The translations under genes and the position numbers were made by a program. The notes below the pieces were generated by a model that was not told the origin of the DNA, searched no databases, and saw nothing but the letters and a program-made list of their open reading frames with translations. Positions 18,063 to 26,958 of a stretch of 64,000 nt of DNA are shown here, piece after piece; the stretch's first letter is position 1, and every line of letters begins with the position of its first letter. Source of the DNA: Avedoeria sp964651245 (GTDB taxonomy: Bacteria > Chloroflexota > Anaerolineae > Epilineales > Epilineaceae). Where the stretch lies: the NCBI GenBank assembly GCA_964651245.1, contig CAZYVI010000001.1, forward strand, positions 186,001 to 250,000, given 5' to 3'.

Positions 18063-18686
18063 CTATTCGAGGCAGTGCGCATGCACGCGGGCGCTGGCCA
18101 GGGCCGTCCCGGGCGGCACCGCGCTCTCGAACTCGGGCGAGAAGTCGAAGACCGTCTCCGTCGGGAACTCGCGGGCACCCAGCCGGACGTACAAGGGGCC
18201 ATACTGGTGGTTCCCCCCTTGCACCAGACCGGCGACCCACGGCGCCATCAGCCCCGGCAAGCCCTCGTTGTACACGAGCGTCAGCGTGATGACCCGCGTG
18301 GTGAGCGTGTCGGAGTCGAGCATCGTTGTCATGCTCTGGCCGACGACGTCGCCGTCTTGGAAGCCGGGAACCTGGAGGTTGGTGTCGCTGAAGACACCGA
18401 TCGACTCGAACAGGCGAAACCGCTTGACGCACGTCCAGGTGCACGGCGTCGCCGGGAACATGGCCGTCAGCTGAACATCGAGGCACGTGTCGCCGGGGTT
18501 GAAGAAGGCTTGGCCGGTGTACTGCGAGCCCGTACACACGACGGAAACGGGCTGGATGCACGCAGGCGGAATGCCGCCCTGGGCCTGTGCGGGCGAGGAC
18601 TGGAAGCCGAGCCAGGCGGCGGCCAGCGCCGTGGCGGCGATCAAGCCGTGGGTGAACGTGCGGACGGAGGCGAACGAGCGGATCAT
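18063..18686 (-). CDS. Small secreted protein of unknown function (island protein A)
   Basis: No family recognised. The 207-residue product has a clear signal peptide (MIRSFASVRTF start, AATALAAAW core, SPAQAQ cleavage). The mature part of about 170 residues is beta-rich with six Cys: ACIQP, VVCTG, TCLD, TPCTWTC and the final HCLE. A central region, TRVITLTLVYNEGLPGL, looks like a membrane-distal beta sandwich rather than a membrane helix. The ATG at 18686 has GGAG upstream. It lies 74 nt downstream of another small secreted-protein gene on the same strand, and the two are likely co-transcribed. Confidence 0.7.
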   Translation of the reverse strand: MIRSFASVRTFTHGLIAATALAAAWLGFQSSPAQAQGGIPPACIQPVSVVCTGSQYTGQAFFNPGDTCLDVQLTAMFPATPCTWTCVKRFRLFESIGVFSDTNLQVPGFQDGDVVGQSMTTMLDSDTLTTRVITLTLVYNEGLPGLMAPWVAGLVQGGNHQYGPLYVRLGAREFPTETVFDFSPEFESAVPPGTALASARVHAHCLE

Positions 18687-18760
18687 GGGAGACTCTCCAT
18701 GTGGGGCGCGATGCGCATGGCTCGCGTGTGAAAGGGTCGGTGGGCCGGCAGGCTCCGCCG

Positions 18761-19306
18761 CTACTGGTTCCGGCACTCGACCGTCAGGTTGAGCACGTCG
18801 ATGTTCACGCCCGGCCACGCCTGCGGGTCGATGTCGACCACGGCGCGCGTCGGGGTGTAGTTGCTGGGCATGTTGCTGCTGGCGCTGGCGATGCTGATGC
18901 CGCCGCCGGGCGTGGTGTGCAGGCTGGCCGTGTCCAGGAGCGTGTTGTAGCGGTAGAGGCGAACGGTGCCCACCGTTGCCGCCAGCGGCGGCAGCGTGCC
19001 GGGGCAGCCGTACACGTCCATGACCCAGTGCAGGCCGGAGTACGGACCAGGGCAGGCCAGATAGCCGCCGCCGTTCATCAGCTGGATCTCCGCGTGCGTG
19101 CACGGATTCGGGCACTCGAAGTCCTTCTGCCAGATCCGGCGCGTACCCGAGCTGCCGACCTCGATGCCGACACCGCCACAGCTGCCGGCCTGAGCGTGGA
19201 CGGGTGGATCCGTTCGGGCAGCGCCGATCAGACCACCGAGGGCGAACGCCGCGCCCAAAGCGAGCACGAGGACACGGTTCGACGATCGTCCGGACATGGG
19301 AACCAT
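18761..19306 (-). CDS. Small secreted Cys-containing protein of unknown function (island protein B)
   Basis: No named family. The 181-residue protein starts MVPMSGRSSN with a signal peptide (LVLALGAAFALGGLIGA core, VHAQA cleavage site) and a mature domain of about 140 residues. Five Cys include ECPNPC and the MDVYGC motif. The mature domain shares order and spacing of short motifs with the protein at 26276-26803 (ECP.P ... W..MD[VI][YH]GC), so the two may be paralogues. The internal ATG at 19297 is an equally good start (GGATGG upstream). It is divergent from protein C and upstream of protein A. Confidence 0.68.
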   Translation of the reverse strand: MVPMSGRSSNRVLVLALGAAFALGGLIGAARTDPPVHAQAGSCGGVGIEVGSSGTRRIWQKDFECPNPCTHAEIQLMNGGGYLACPGPYSGLHWVMDVYGCPGTLPPLAATVGTVRLYRYNTLLDTASLHTTPGGGISIASASSNMPSNYTPTRAVVDIDPQAWPGVNIDVLNLTVECRNQ

Positions 19307-19543
19307 CCTTGGAGCAGTGCGGTCGGCCCGGAGCCAATCGACCGGGCCGCGGAACGCCCCAAGCATCCACTCTTGGCCGTTGCGCCACTGTTGGCGGGCG
19401 GCCCGCGCGCCCAACAGCAGGCCGCGCGGCGAACGCGCCACGATGTTCTGCTACCGTGGTACAACGCCAGTGCAACGCAGCCCCCGGTATCCTGCTGACC
19501 ATCGCATGCGGCGATGCCGCACCCCATTCGGAGGACGTTTGCC

Positions 19544-20128
19544 ATGAACCGTACCGCGCATGCCGTGTTTGCCTTGGCCCTGACCGCCGTCGCCGCCACC
19601 GCCGCCGCCCGCCCGGCCAAGGCCGAACCGGACCCGATCGAGCTCGACCGCCTGCCCGGCGTGACGGTGCAGGTCTGGCGCGACCTCGGCACGATCGGCG
19701 AGCACGACCCGATGGACATGCTGTTGGCGACGACCGTGACGGACCTCAGCGGCTACTGGGCGTTCACCGGGCTGGCGACGAACCACATGAACCGGCTCAT
19801 CGTGGCGCGCCTCAACGGCTACCAGCAGGGCATCCGGGTCGGCGGCGACGTCTACCGCTTCAACCAGTTCGGCTTCGCCCCGATCGACGGCGCGCCGGTC
19901 GAGCTGCTGGCCGACGAGGCGCAACCCACCACGTATTACGGCGGGTCGGACGCCGTCATCGACAACGACGTCACGCACTGCGTGGGCGCGTACAAGTGCG
20001 GCGACTTCCGCCTCCGCGGCGCGACGACGCCCGACGCGCAGGGCATCGTCGTCGGCTTGTCGGGCACGCCGGCGACCTTCAGCGGCTACCGCGGCTTCCT
20101 GTGGGACGCCACGCACGACGACGACTGA
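19544..20128 (+). CDS. Small secreted SdrD/Cna-B-like protein (island protein C)
   Basis: The 194-residue product has a signal peptide (MNRTAHAVFALALTAVAAT... ending AKA). A fold suggestive of SdrD-B/Cna-B carboxypeptidase-regulatory modules follows: GVTVQVWRDLGTIGEHDP, ATTVTDLSGYWAFTGLA, then LIVARLNGYQQG. Only two Cys (HCVGAYKCG) are present, unlike its neighbours. GGAGG 8 nt before the ATG fixes the start. A strong hairpin lies 46 nt after its stop, just before the first BTAD regulator. The adhesin-like fold is inference from short motifs. Confidence 0.68.
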   Translation: MNRTAHAVFALALTAVAATAAARPAKAEPDPIELDRLPGVTVQVWRDLGTIGEHDPMDMLLATTVTDLSGYWAFTGLATNHMNRLIVARLNGYQQGIRVGGDVYRFNQFGFAPIDGAPVELLADEAQPTTYYGGSDAVIDNDVTHCVGAYKCGDFRLRGATTPDAQGIVVGLSGTPATFSGYRGFLWDATHDDD

Positions 20129-20173
20129 CGGCTGCGCACCGCCACCCGGTGGCGCGCCGTTCGATGGACAACC

Positions 20174-20214
20174 GGCGCCCGGTGCCGCCTGACGACAGGC
20201 GCGCACCGGGCGCC
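20174..20214 (+). terminator. Two-step perfect inverted repeat before the first BTAD regulator
   Basis: The outer arms GGCGCCCGGTGC / GCACCGGGCGCC are perfect over 12 bp. The inner arms CGCCTG / CAGGCG enclose a 4-nt ACGA loop, with one unpaired C. It ends 4 nt before a TACAAT -10-like hexamer. It could terminate the upstream secreted-protein gene (no T-run) or act as an operator for the regulator that follows. Confidence 0.5.
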
Positions 20215-20218
20215 GCGC

Positions 20219-20224
20219 TACAAT
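20219..20224 (+). promoter_or_regulatory. -10 element of the first BTAD regulator
   Basis: TACAAT overlaps the first possible ATG (20223) of the regulator. If used, transcription would start near 20231-20232, exactly at an in-frame GTG (20232), giving a leaderless mRNA that begins VADPARTS. No -35 is visible because the inverted repeat occupies that place. Confidence 0.45.
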
Positions 20225-23200
20225 GCGCGGCGTGGCAGACCCGGCGCGTACCTCCGCCATTCTCTCCGTGTGCCTGTTCGGCACCTTCGAAGCGCAAAGC
20301 TACGGCCGGCTGCTCAAGCGTCCGATCCGACGCGACACCGAGCGGTTGTGGCAATTGCTCCTCGTGCAGCGCGAGCGGACGCGCGGGCGTGAGGCGCTGG
20401 CGACGCTGCTGTGGCCCGACGCCCCGCCCGACAAGGGCCGCTTCAACCTGCGCTATCACCTGCACCACTTGATCGGCCATCTGCCGCCGTTGCCCGAGCC
20501 GCAGCGCTGGGTCAATGCCGACCGCGACAGCATCCACTGGAATCCGGACGCACCGCTGTGGTGGGACGTCGGCGCGTTCGACGCGTTGCTGATCGAGGGA
20601 CGCACCCTGGTCGATCGGGCGCCGTCCACGGCCGACGAACGCCTGGGCGAGGCCGTCGCCCTCTACCGCGCCGACCTGCTCCACGACGTGCTCGACGACT
20701 GGGTCGTCGGTCCTCGCGAGCAGCGGCGCGACGACGTCATCGGCGCGCTCGACACCCTCGTGGCGCTGCGCGAGCGCGCCGACCGGCTCGCCGCCGCGCT
20801 CGCCGCGGCGCGTCGCCTGCTCGAGATCGACGCCCATCGCGAGACCACGTACCGGCACCTCATGCGCCTCCACGGGCGGCTCGGCGACCGAGCGGCCGCG
20901 CTCGAGGCGTTCACCGCCTGCGAGGCCATGCTGGCCGAGGCGTACGGTGTCGAGCCGTCGGCCGAAACGGTCGCGTTGCGGTCGTGGCTCGTCAGCGCCG
21001 CGGACGCGGAACCGTTGCCGCCGCCGGCCGAGGTGCGCGACGGCGCGCCGCGGACGGCCTTCGGCGGCACCGCGCCGACCTCGCCGCCAGCGCACCTGGC
21101 GGCGCTGCCGGACGCGCCCGCGGACGGCCTCCCCCACCTCGTCAGCCGTTTCGTCGGCCGTCGCCACGACGTGGCGGAGATCGCGCGGGCGCTGGAGCAC
21201 GCGCGATTGGTGACGCTCATCGGCGCCGGCGGCATCGGCAAGACGAGGCTCGCGCTCGAGGTGGCCCGCGCCGCGCGGGGACGATTCGGGTCGCAGGTGG
21301 CGTGGGTGGCGCTCGACAGCGTGTCGGATGGGGCCCAGGTCGGGTTGCACGTCGCGCGCGCCGTCATGGACCAGCCGCCGGACGACGCCGAGCCACGGGC
21401 GGCGCTGTGCGCGCACTTCGGCGCCCAGCGCGCGCTGCTGGTCTGCGACAACTGCGAGCACGTGCTGGCCGAGATCGCCGACCTGGTCGCGGCGCTGCTG
21501 CACGCCTGTCCGAACGTGGCGGTGCTGGCCACGAGCCGCTCGCCGCTCCAGATCGAAGGCGAGCAGCGACGTACGATCCGGCCGCTCTCGCTGGTGCCGA
21601 CGGACGGCGCGGCCCCCCTGGACGGCGGCGATCTGGAGGCGGCGTCCGAGGCCGGTGCGCTGTTCCTCGATCGCGTGCGCAGCATCCAGCACGACTATCG
21701 GCCGTCGCCCGCCGCCGTGGCCGCCATCGCCGACATCTGCGCCCGCGTCGACGGCATCCCGCTGGCGATCGAGCTGGCGGCGGCCCGCATCAACCTCATG
21801 ACGGCCGAGGAGATCGCGCAGCGGCTGGCGCGCGACCTCGGCATCCTCACCGCGCCGGGCGTCCACCCGCGGGCGCGCCACGACACCATCGAGGCCTCGA
21901 TCGCCTGGAGCTACGGCCTGCTGGGCGAGGCAGAGCGGCGGTTCCTCACGAACCTCACCGTCTTCCCCCGCAGCTTCGACCTTCGCGCGGTGACCGAGGT
22001 CGCCGGCGGCGGCGACCTGGCCGCCGACATGGTGCCCAACCTCCTGTCGTTGCTCATCGACAAGTCGCTGGTGATGGTGGAGGTCAGCGCCAACCAGCGG
22101 CGGTTCCGGCTGCTCGAACCGATTCGGACGTTCGTGATCGATCGTGCGCTGGCCAGCCGCGGTCCCGACGCGCCGGCGGAGGGCGGCGCCGGCGAGCAGC
22201 CGCGGCCGATCGACCTCGCGCTGGCCGATCGCCACGCCGCGTACTTCCTGGCCGAGGCGGAGCGTGCCGAGGCGGCCCTGGCCCGCGAGGCCAGCGCCCA
22301 AGCCGAGATCCGCCGTCTCGAGGGCGACGCGCCCAACTTCGTCGCCGCCCAGGCGCACTTCGTCCAGCGGGGCGACCTCGAGTCGGCGCGCCGCCTGGTG
22401 GGCGCGTTGTGGCGGTTCTGGTATCGCCGCGGGTTCTCGCGCCAGCAGCGCGACGCCCTGCGCCTCCTCGTCGACGTCCGCCCCGAACCCGCGCCGTCGA
22501 TCGGTCTGGCCAAGACGCAGCTGGCGATCGGCGCCACGTCGTACCGCGTGGGCGAGCACGGCGCGGCGCAGGTCGCGTTCGCCGCCGCCGCGGCCGCATT
22601 CGAGGCGCTGGGCATGACCGAGTCGCATCATGTGGCCCTCGTGCAGCTGGCGACGTCGTACATGGCCGACGGCCATCTGGCGCAAGCGCAGGCGCAGCTC
22701 GAGCGCGTCGTCGACGAGCGCCGGGCGCTGGGCGCGGGGCAAGCGCTGACGGGCAACCTCAACACGCTGGCGCACCTCTATTGGCGCCAGGGCAAGTACG
22801 ACGACGCAAGCCGTGTGGCGGCCGAGCTGCTGAACGAGGCGTCCGCGGGCGACCAGCCGAACTTCGACCTCATCCGCGCGCACTACGCCCTGGCGCTCGT
22901 CGGGTTGTCGCGCGCCGAGTACCCGGCGGCGGAAGCACACCTGCAGACGGCGCTCGAGGCGGCGCGGGCGCTGGGTCAGCGGGACTCCGCGGCGTCGCAG
23001 GAGACGTTGCTCGGGATCCTCTACACCCTGCGGGGCGACTACGACAAGGCCCATCGAGCCCTGCGCAGCTCGGTCGACGCCGACCGCGGCACCGGCAACG
23101 AGATGCGCGCCGCGCGCGACCTGCACAACCTCGGCGAGCTCGCCTTGGCCCAGGGCGACTACGCGGTGGCGCACGCGATGCTCGGCCGCAGCCTCGAGAT

Positions 23201-23750
23201 GAAGACCCGGCTCGGCGACACGCTGGGCCTCATCTACACGTTGCTCGCGTTGGCCGCCCTGGCCTGCGAGACCGACGACCTCGAGTCGGCGCGCCGGTGG
23301 GAGGACCAGGCCGCGGCGCTCGTCGAGCCGAGTGGCGAGGCCAGCCTGCTGGCGTGGCACCAATCGGTGGCGGCGCGCACCGCGCTGGCGGGCGGCGATG
23401 TCGCTCGCGCCGCAGCGATGCTCGAGCCCACGCTGGCCTTCAGCGCCCGGGTCGGCGAGCGGCGCCGCCTGGCCATCAACCTCGAGCGGGCGGCGCTGCT
23501 GGCGCAGGCCGTCGGTCGTGACGCGGACGCCCTCGGGCTCGCGGGCGCCGCCGCCGACCTGCGGTCGACGATCGGCGCGCCGCGCACCGCCGGCGAGGCG
23601 CGCGATCTGGCGCGCGCCGGGCTCGCCGAAGGCGCCGCGGCGGTCGGCGCCGCGGCGCCGGCGCTCGGCGCGGCCGTCTCGCTGGCGAAGGCGGTCGTCG
23701 GCAACGTGCATGCGCTGCGCAGGGCGACCGAGGCGCGCGAGGATCCGTGA
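20223..23750 (+). CDS. AfsR/SARP-like BTAD-STAND-TPR transcriptional regulator 1
   Basis: A large one-polypeptide regulator of 1175 residues. Residues about 10-110 form an OmpR-like winged helix, and about 115-265 a BTAD helical domain (LFGTFEAQ..., RRDTERLWQLLL, EALATLLWPDAPP). A STAND/NB-ARC ATPase follows, with Walker A GAGGIGKT (334-341), Walker B ALLVCDNCEHVL (about 404) and LATSRSPLQ. A winged-helix segment (GLLGEAERRFLTNLTVFP) comes next, then a long array of TPR-like helices to the C-terminus. Such proteins bind DNA upstream of target genes and are gated by ATP and a TPR-sensed ligand. Flanking small secreted-protein genes are the natural candidates for control. The start is either ATG 20223 or GTG 20232. 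Confidence 0.87.
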   Translation: MRGVADPARTSAILSVCLFGTFEAQSYGRLLKRPIRRDTERLWQLLLVQRERTRGREALATLLWPDAPPDKGRFNLRYHLHHLIGHLPPLPEPQRWVNADRDSIHWNPDAPLWWDVGAFDALLIEGRTLVDRAPSTADERLGEAVALYRADLLHDVLDDWVVGPREQRRDDVIGALDTLVALRERADRLAAALAAARRLLEIDAHRETTYRHLMRLHGRLGDRAAALEAFTACEAMLAEAYGVEPSAETVALRSWLVSAADAEPLPPPAEVRDGAPRTAFGGTAPTSPPAHLAALPDAPADGLPHLVSRFVGRRHDVAEIARALEHARLVTLIGAGGIGKTRLALEVARAARGRFGSQVAWVALDSVSDGAQVGLHVARAVMDQPPDDAEPRAALCAHFGAQRALLVCDNCEHVLAEIADLVAALLHACPNVAVLATSRSPLQIEGEQRRTIRPLSLVPTDGAAPLDGGDLEAASEAGALFLDRVRSIQHDYRPSPAAVAAIADICARVDGIPLAIELAAARINLMTAEEIAQRLARDLGILTAPGVHPRARHDTIEASIAWSYGLLGEAERRFLTNLTVFPRSFDLRAVTEVAGGGDLAADMVPNLLSLLIDKSLVMVEVSANQRRFRLLEPIRTFVIDRALASRGPDAPAEGGAGEQPRPIDLALADRHAAYFLAEAERAEAALAREASAQAEIRRLEGDAPNFVAAQAHFVQRGDLESARRLVGALWRFWYRRGFSRQQRDALRLLVDVRPEPAPSIGLAKTQLAIGATSYRVGEHGAAQVAFAAAAAAFEALGMTESHHVALVQLATSYMADGHLAQAQAQLERVVDERRALGAGQALTGNLNTLAHLYWRQGKYDDASRVAAELLNEASAGDQPNFDLIRAHYALALVGLSRAEYPAAEAHLQTALEAARALGQRDSAASQETLLGILYTLRGDYDKAHRALRSSVDADRGTGNEMRAARDLHNLGELALAQGDYAVAHAMLGRSLEMKTRLGDTLGLIYTLLALAALACETDDLESARRWEDQAAALVEPSGEASLLAWHQSVAARTALAGGDVARAAAMLEPTLAFSARVGERRRLAINLERAALLAQAVGRDADALGLAGAAADLRSTIGAPRTAGEARDLARAGLAEGAAAVGAAAPALGAAVSLAKAVVGNVHALRRATEAREDP

Positions 23751-24027
23751 CGGCTCGTGTGCCGACACGTCGGTCTCGAGTGGGACACGATCATCACGGC
23801 GGGGGTTTGGCGCCGAGGTGCGCAGTCCACCCCCGACCGGTCCGGCGCCTGGCATGACAAGTGCCCGTTGCTCAAAGTCGGCGCGACCCGGTGCGGCGGC
23901 GCACCTGGGTGTCCGCTGCCGCACCGTGTCGCGCTGTGAGGGACCAACGCGACCCCTCGGCCGTGATCCTCGACGGATCCGAACGACCTCGGTCGCGCCA
24001 ATCTCGTCAGCGGCGCTTGGGCCGCCC

Positions 24028-24894
24028 CTATTGCGCGCTGCAGCACTCCTTGATGACCCGAACCTTGCGGATCATGCTCGTCGACGAGGTGACCAACCAC
24101 ATGCTGCAGTTCCCGCCGCAAGCCGAAGTGCCCGAGTAGACATGCGGTCGACCCGGCACGGGCAGCAGGTTGACGATTTCGCCTGTGCCGATGCACTGCG
24201 CCTTGAACACACCCGTGTCGCCACAGGACTCGATCTCAATGCGCTGCCGTACCTGCTGGCCGGGCGTGGGGCAGGCAGGCGTGCACGAGGGCGGCGTGAC
24301 GATCCACGGCGACGTGCAGACCTGACCCGTACCAAAGGTGCTCATGCACTGAGGTTCGGGCGTCGGCGGTGGCGGCGGCGGCGGATCGGCTTGGCAGCAG
24401 CGATAGTTGGTGGCCACGTCATGGATGGATCGATTGCTGACCTCGACAGTGAACTGCGGGAGCGTGTCGAGCAGCGACTCGCACAGCGTCACCGTGAAGA
24501 GATCGCATGGCCCACTGCCACAGATCGGTTCAGGTTGGAGCTGGAGTGTCCTGGGCGTGCCGCCGATGTCGGTGCCAGTGACCGTGATGACCGTGTCTTC
24601 GTCGGCCACGCCGCAGAGATGCACGTTGATCTCTTGGAAGATCGACGAGCCGCAGCCGAGCAGCTGGACCTCGGCGGTGTAGTCCGGAGATGTGGCTTGT
24701 TTCTCCTGCATGCCGCAGGTGTACTCCCAGTAGACGCTGATGTCCCCATCCGATGGGTCGGCGTCCTCGAATATCGCGACGGGCGGTGGAACGGGAGCGC
24801 CGGCCGCGGCAACAGGCCGACCGAGCCCGATGACAACGCCGGCCGCGGCGACGAGCGATAGGCCCAGCATGGACCATGCGTGGGGGGGCTTCAT
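24028..24894 (-). CDS. Cys-rich secreted protein of unknown function (island protein D)
   Basis: No family recognised. The 288-residue protein has a signal peptide (MKPPHAWSMLGLSLVAAAG core), then a first domain to about residue 175 with seven to nine Cys. A run of seven Pro (PPPPPPP) forms a linker, and a second Cys-rich domain ends in ECCSAQ. CC pairs and CGG motifs suggest disulphide-stabilised exported modules. AAGGAG lies 8 nt before the ATG at 24894. The base composition is less GC-rich than the neighbouring core genes (38 of 60 bases G/C at 24601-24660). It is followed upstream on the same strand by another secreted-protein gene after 175 nt. Confidence 0.7.
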   Translation of the reverse strand: MKPPHAWSMLGLSLVAAAGVVIGLGRPVAAAGAPVPPPVAIFEDADPSDGDISVYWEYTCGMQEKQATSPDYTAEVQLLGCGSSIFQEINVHLCGVADEDTVITVTGTDIGGTPRTLQLQPEPICGSGPCDLFTVTLCESLLDTLPQFTVEVSNRSIHDVATNYRCCQADPPPPPPPTPEPQCMSTFGTGQVCTSPWIVTPPSCTPACPTPGQQVRQRIEIESCGDTGVFKAQCIGTGEIVNLLPVPGRPHVYSGTSACGGNCSMWLVTSSTSMIRKVRVIKECCSAQ

Positions 24895-25069
24895 CGTTGC
24901 ACTCCTTGTGATGCGCGGTTGCATGCGAGACCGCATGCGCCGCGAGCCTAACCGGGGCGGCGTTTCGGCACCGTTGCGCCCGGTCCGCACCCGCGGCGGC
25001 GCATCGGTGCTGCACCGACGATCGCCGCGGCCATTCCGGTCGCGCAGTGGGCGGGGCGGGCGGCCTCAG

Positions 25070-25885
25070 CTACTGGAAGGCGGCGTAGAGGCAGAGGGAG
25101 AGCGCGAAGCCGCACTCGATCTCTCCCGGTCCTGGCAGCGTCTGGTAGGTAACGCGCTCGCTGTTCGAGACCATCGTCATGTCGGTAGCGCTGCTGCAGT
25201 CGCGAGGCGCGGAAGGGCTCGTCTGGAGAAACAGCGCCGGGTCATCGGCCGAGGCATGGATCGAGGCCGCCACGCCATGGAACTCCCAGCTCGAGCCGAC
25301 CATGCTGCCGGTGTCGGGCGGGCCGTTGAGGCGCCGGGCCAGCTCCAGCGCCCAGTCGGTGTCGGTCATGCACGGCGAGTCGGCGCGGATGTAGGAGCGG
25401 CCTCCGGTCGTACACGACCCGTCGGTGATCTGGTAGTTCGACCCGTCCTCCAACGTGACGATGTCGCCGGCCAGGAACGCCGGCCCTTCGCAGGGCGCGA
25501 CGGCGCGGAAGCCCGCTCGCGGGGTGAAGCTCATCGTGCCGTCGGCGTTCAACCGCCCCGCCATCGAGACCGTCTGGCTGCCGACCTGTCCGATTCGCCG
25601 ATAGATGACCCTGAAATCGACCGGCACGACCTGCCCGCCGACCGGCCGCCAGCCGATGAAGGGTCCGTGCTCGTCCCCGGCGGTCGCGTTGGTGTGGATG
25701 ACGACCTTGGCCGGAACGCAACACGTCTCGGTGGTCGTGCCGGCATGCGCGAGCGGCGCGCTCAGCCATGGCTGCTGAGCAGCGTCGTGGCCGAACGGGC
25801 GGGCGCCAAGGGCAAGACCGGCGCCGAACGCCACAGCGACGAGCGTGGTCCGGGCGGTTGTGGCCCAGGGGTATCGAGCCGACAT
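25070..25885 (-). CDS. Secreted protein of unknown function (island protein E)
   Basis: The 271-residue product starts MSARYPWATTARTT with a signal peptide (LVAVAFGAGLALGA core, PLAHAG region). The mature beta-rich part begins TTTETCCVPAKVVIHTNA. Eight Cys are spread along the sequence. Segments such as SMAGRLNADGTMSFTPRAGF suggest beta hairpins. No catalytic or binding motif is recognisable. AGGAGG ideally spaced before 25885 fixes the start over an in-frame ATG further upstream. It lies 175 nt upstream of island protein D on the same strand and divergent from island protein F. Confidence 0.7.
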   Translation of the reverse strand: MSARYPWATTARTTLVAVAFGAGLALGARPFGHDAAQQPWLSAPLAHAGTTTETCCVPAKVVIHTNATAGDEHGPFIGWRPVGGQVVPVDFRVIYRRIGQVGSQTVSMAGRLNADGTMSFTPRAGFRAVAPCEGPAFLAGDIVTLEDGSNYQITDGSCTTGGRSYIRADSPCMTDTDWALELARRLNGPPDTGSMVGSSWEFHGVAASIHASADDPALFLQTSPSAPRDCSSATDMTMVSNSERVTYQTLPGPGEIECGFALSLCLYAAFQ

Positions 25886-26275
25886 CGTCGTCCTCCTGTG
25901 ATGGGCGCCGGGCGGCGCGTTCATGACCGACCGCGGCGACGGCTCCGCAGCGGGCGGCGGAGCGGCGGACTCGCGCTACTCCACGGCGAGTGGGGTGCGG
26001 CGTGCGCCACCCCAGCATGCGCTGGCGCCGTTCCGCCGCCGTTGCAGGCACCCGGCGCGACTCGGCAACGTGACCCTGGCTCACGGAGGGGCGGCAATGA
26101 CGGCTGCAGCCTGCCTCATCGAACGGTCGGCGTGTCGAGGATTCGACGGCCCCGAGGCGCGATCGGCGCGTGTAACGCTCGCGAAACGCTTTCGGCGTAA
26201 GCTAAGGGGAATTGGCCGATGGGTTGTTCCGGGCGACGCCGGTCGCCACCATGCAGCGTGGGAGGTGTTTGGACG
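25886..26275. other. 390-nt divergent intergenic region
   Basis: No gene is supported here; the short open frames have no Shine-Dalgarno and no family content. The right half is less GC-rich and holds GTAACGCTCGCGAAACG followed by GCGTAAGCTAAG at 26172-26206, spaced like a -35/-10 pair of an alternative (ECF-like) promoter for the plus-strand gene at 26276. That reading is weak. I saw no large inverted repeat in this region. Confidence 0.4.
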
Positions 26276-26803
26276 ATGACCGCGTGGAACGGTGCTCGCT
26301 CGATGATGGCCGCCGGCCGCTCACGGATCGCGCTCGTGCTGGCCTGCGGGCTCGCGGTTGCGCTCTTCGCGGCGCCGTCGCGTGCCCTGGCGCAGGGCTG
26401 CTTCGACATCGACAACATGAACGGCAGCTGTTGGTGCGGCGGGCCGCTTGGCAGCGGCTACGACGGACTGGCTCCGGATCCGCCGGGGCAATCATCGCTG
26501 CCCCCGGTCGACTTGTTCGGCACCCGAGAGTGCCCCATCCCGGGTCCGTGGTCTCTGCGGGTGACCGTCACTTGGTGCAGTACTCGGCCCCTGGGATGCA
26601 GTTCGCTGACGGCGGATTGCGACACTGCCACGAATCCACGAGTCGAGGGCATCTACTACTCTGTGTCTGGCGTCTGGCACAAGGCCATGGATATCCATGG
26701 ATGCAACTCGGTCAACGTTTTCCTGGTCACGCTGCCAGCGACCGCCGATGGCTACTGGGTGCACACCGTCGCAGCCGCGCACATCATGGTCGAGCACCTG
26801 TAG
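26276..26803 (+). CDS. Small secreted Cys-containing protein of unknown function (island protein F)
   Basis: The 175-residue protein has a signal peptide (RSRIALVLACGLAVALFAA core, RALAQG cleavage) and a mature part of about 130 residues with nine Cys (GCFD, SCWCGG, RECPIPG, TWCS, LGCSS, ADCDT, HGCN). The run ECPIPG ... YYSVSGVWHKAMDIHGC parallels ECPNPC ... YSGLHWVMDVYGC in island protein B, suggesting distant paralogy. GGAGG precedes the ATG at 26276. The stretch 26641-26700 has only 33 of 60 G/C, low for this window. A BTAD regulator gene follows after a long palindrome. Confidence 0.68.
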   Translation: MTAWNGARSMMAAGRSRIALVLACGLAVALFAAPSRALAQGCFDIDNMNGSCWCGGPLGSGYDGLAPDPPGQSSLPPVDLFGTRECPIPGPWSLRVTVTWCSTRPLGCSSLTADCDTATNPRVEGIYYSVSGVWHKAMDIHGCNSVNVFLVTLPATADGYWVHTVAAAHIMVEHL

Positions 26804-26886
26804 TCAAACACGTCGATGCCGGTGCTCGACTGGCGCGCGCGTGCATCGTTGTCTGACGTGCGAGTCGATCATGCCGACGTCAAGTG

Positions 26887-26937
26887 CAGGCGGGTCAGGG
26901 CGAGGGTCCACGCGTGGACCGCGCCCTGACCCGCCTG
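26887..26937 (+). terminator. 51-nt near-perfect palindrome between protein F and regulator 2
   Basis: The outer arms CAGGCGGGTCAGGGCG / CGCCCTGACCCGCCTG are perfect over 16 bp. The inner arms form the self-complementary 16-mer GGTCCACGCGTGGACC, with a 2-nt/1-nt bulge between the two stems. No T-run follows. It may end the protein F transcript or be an operator: it lies 22 nt before an extended -10 that should serve the regulator. Confidence 0.55.
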
Positions 26938-26958
26938 TCTTAGGGCCGCAGCAGCCGG

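Noticed and set aside
23890..23905. GGTGCG-GCGG-CGCACC hairpin after regulator 1
   Set aside because: A 6-bp GC stem without a T-run, 140 nt after the stop, is weak at this GC content.
25923..26279. Possible small protein gene in the divergent gap before island protein F
   Set aside because: No Shine-Dalgarno or signal peptide; the translation is Arg-rich and overlaps the likely promoter and ribosome-binding site of the next gene.
26887..26937. Palindrome considered as a transposon end or attachment site
   Set aside because: There is no second copy in the window, no adjacent integrase or transposase and no target-site duplication.
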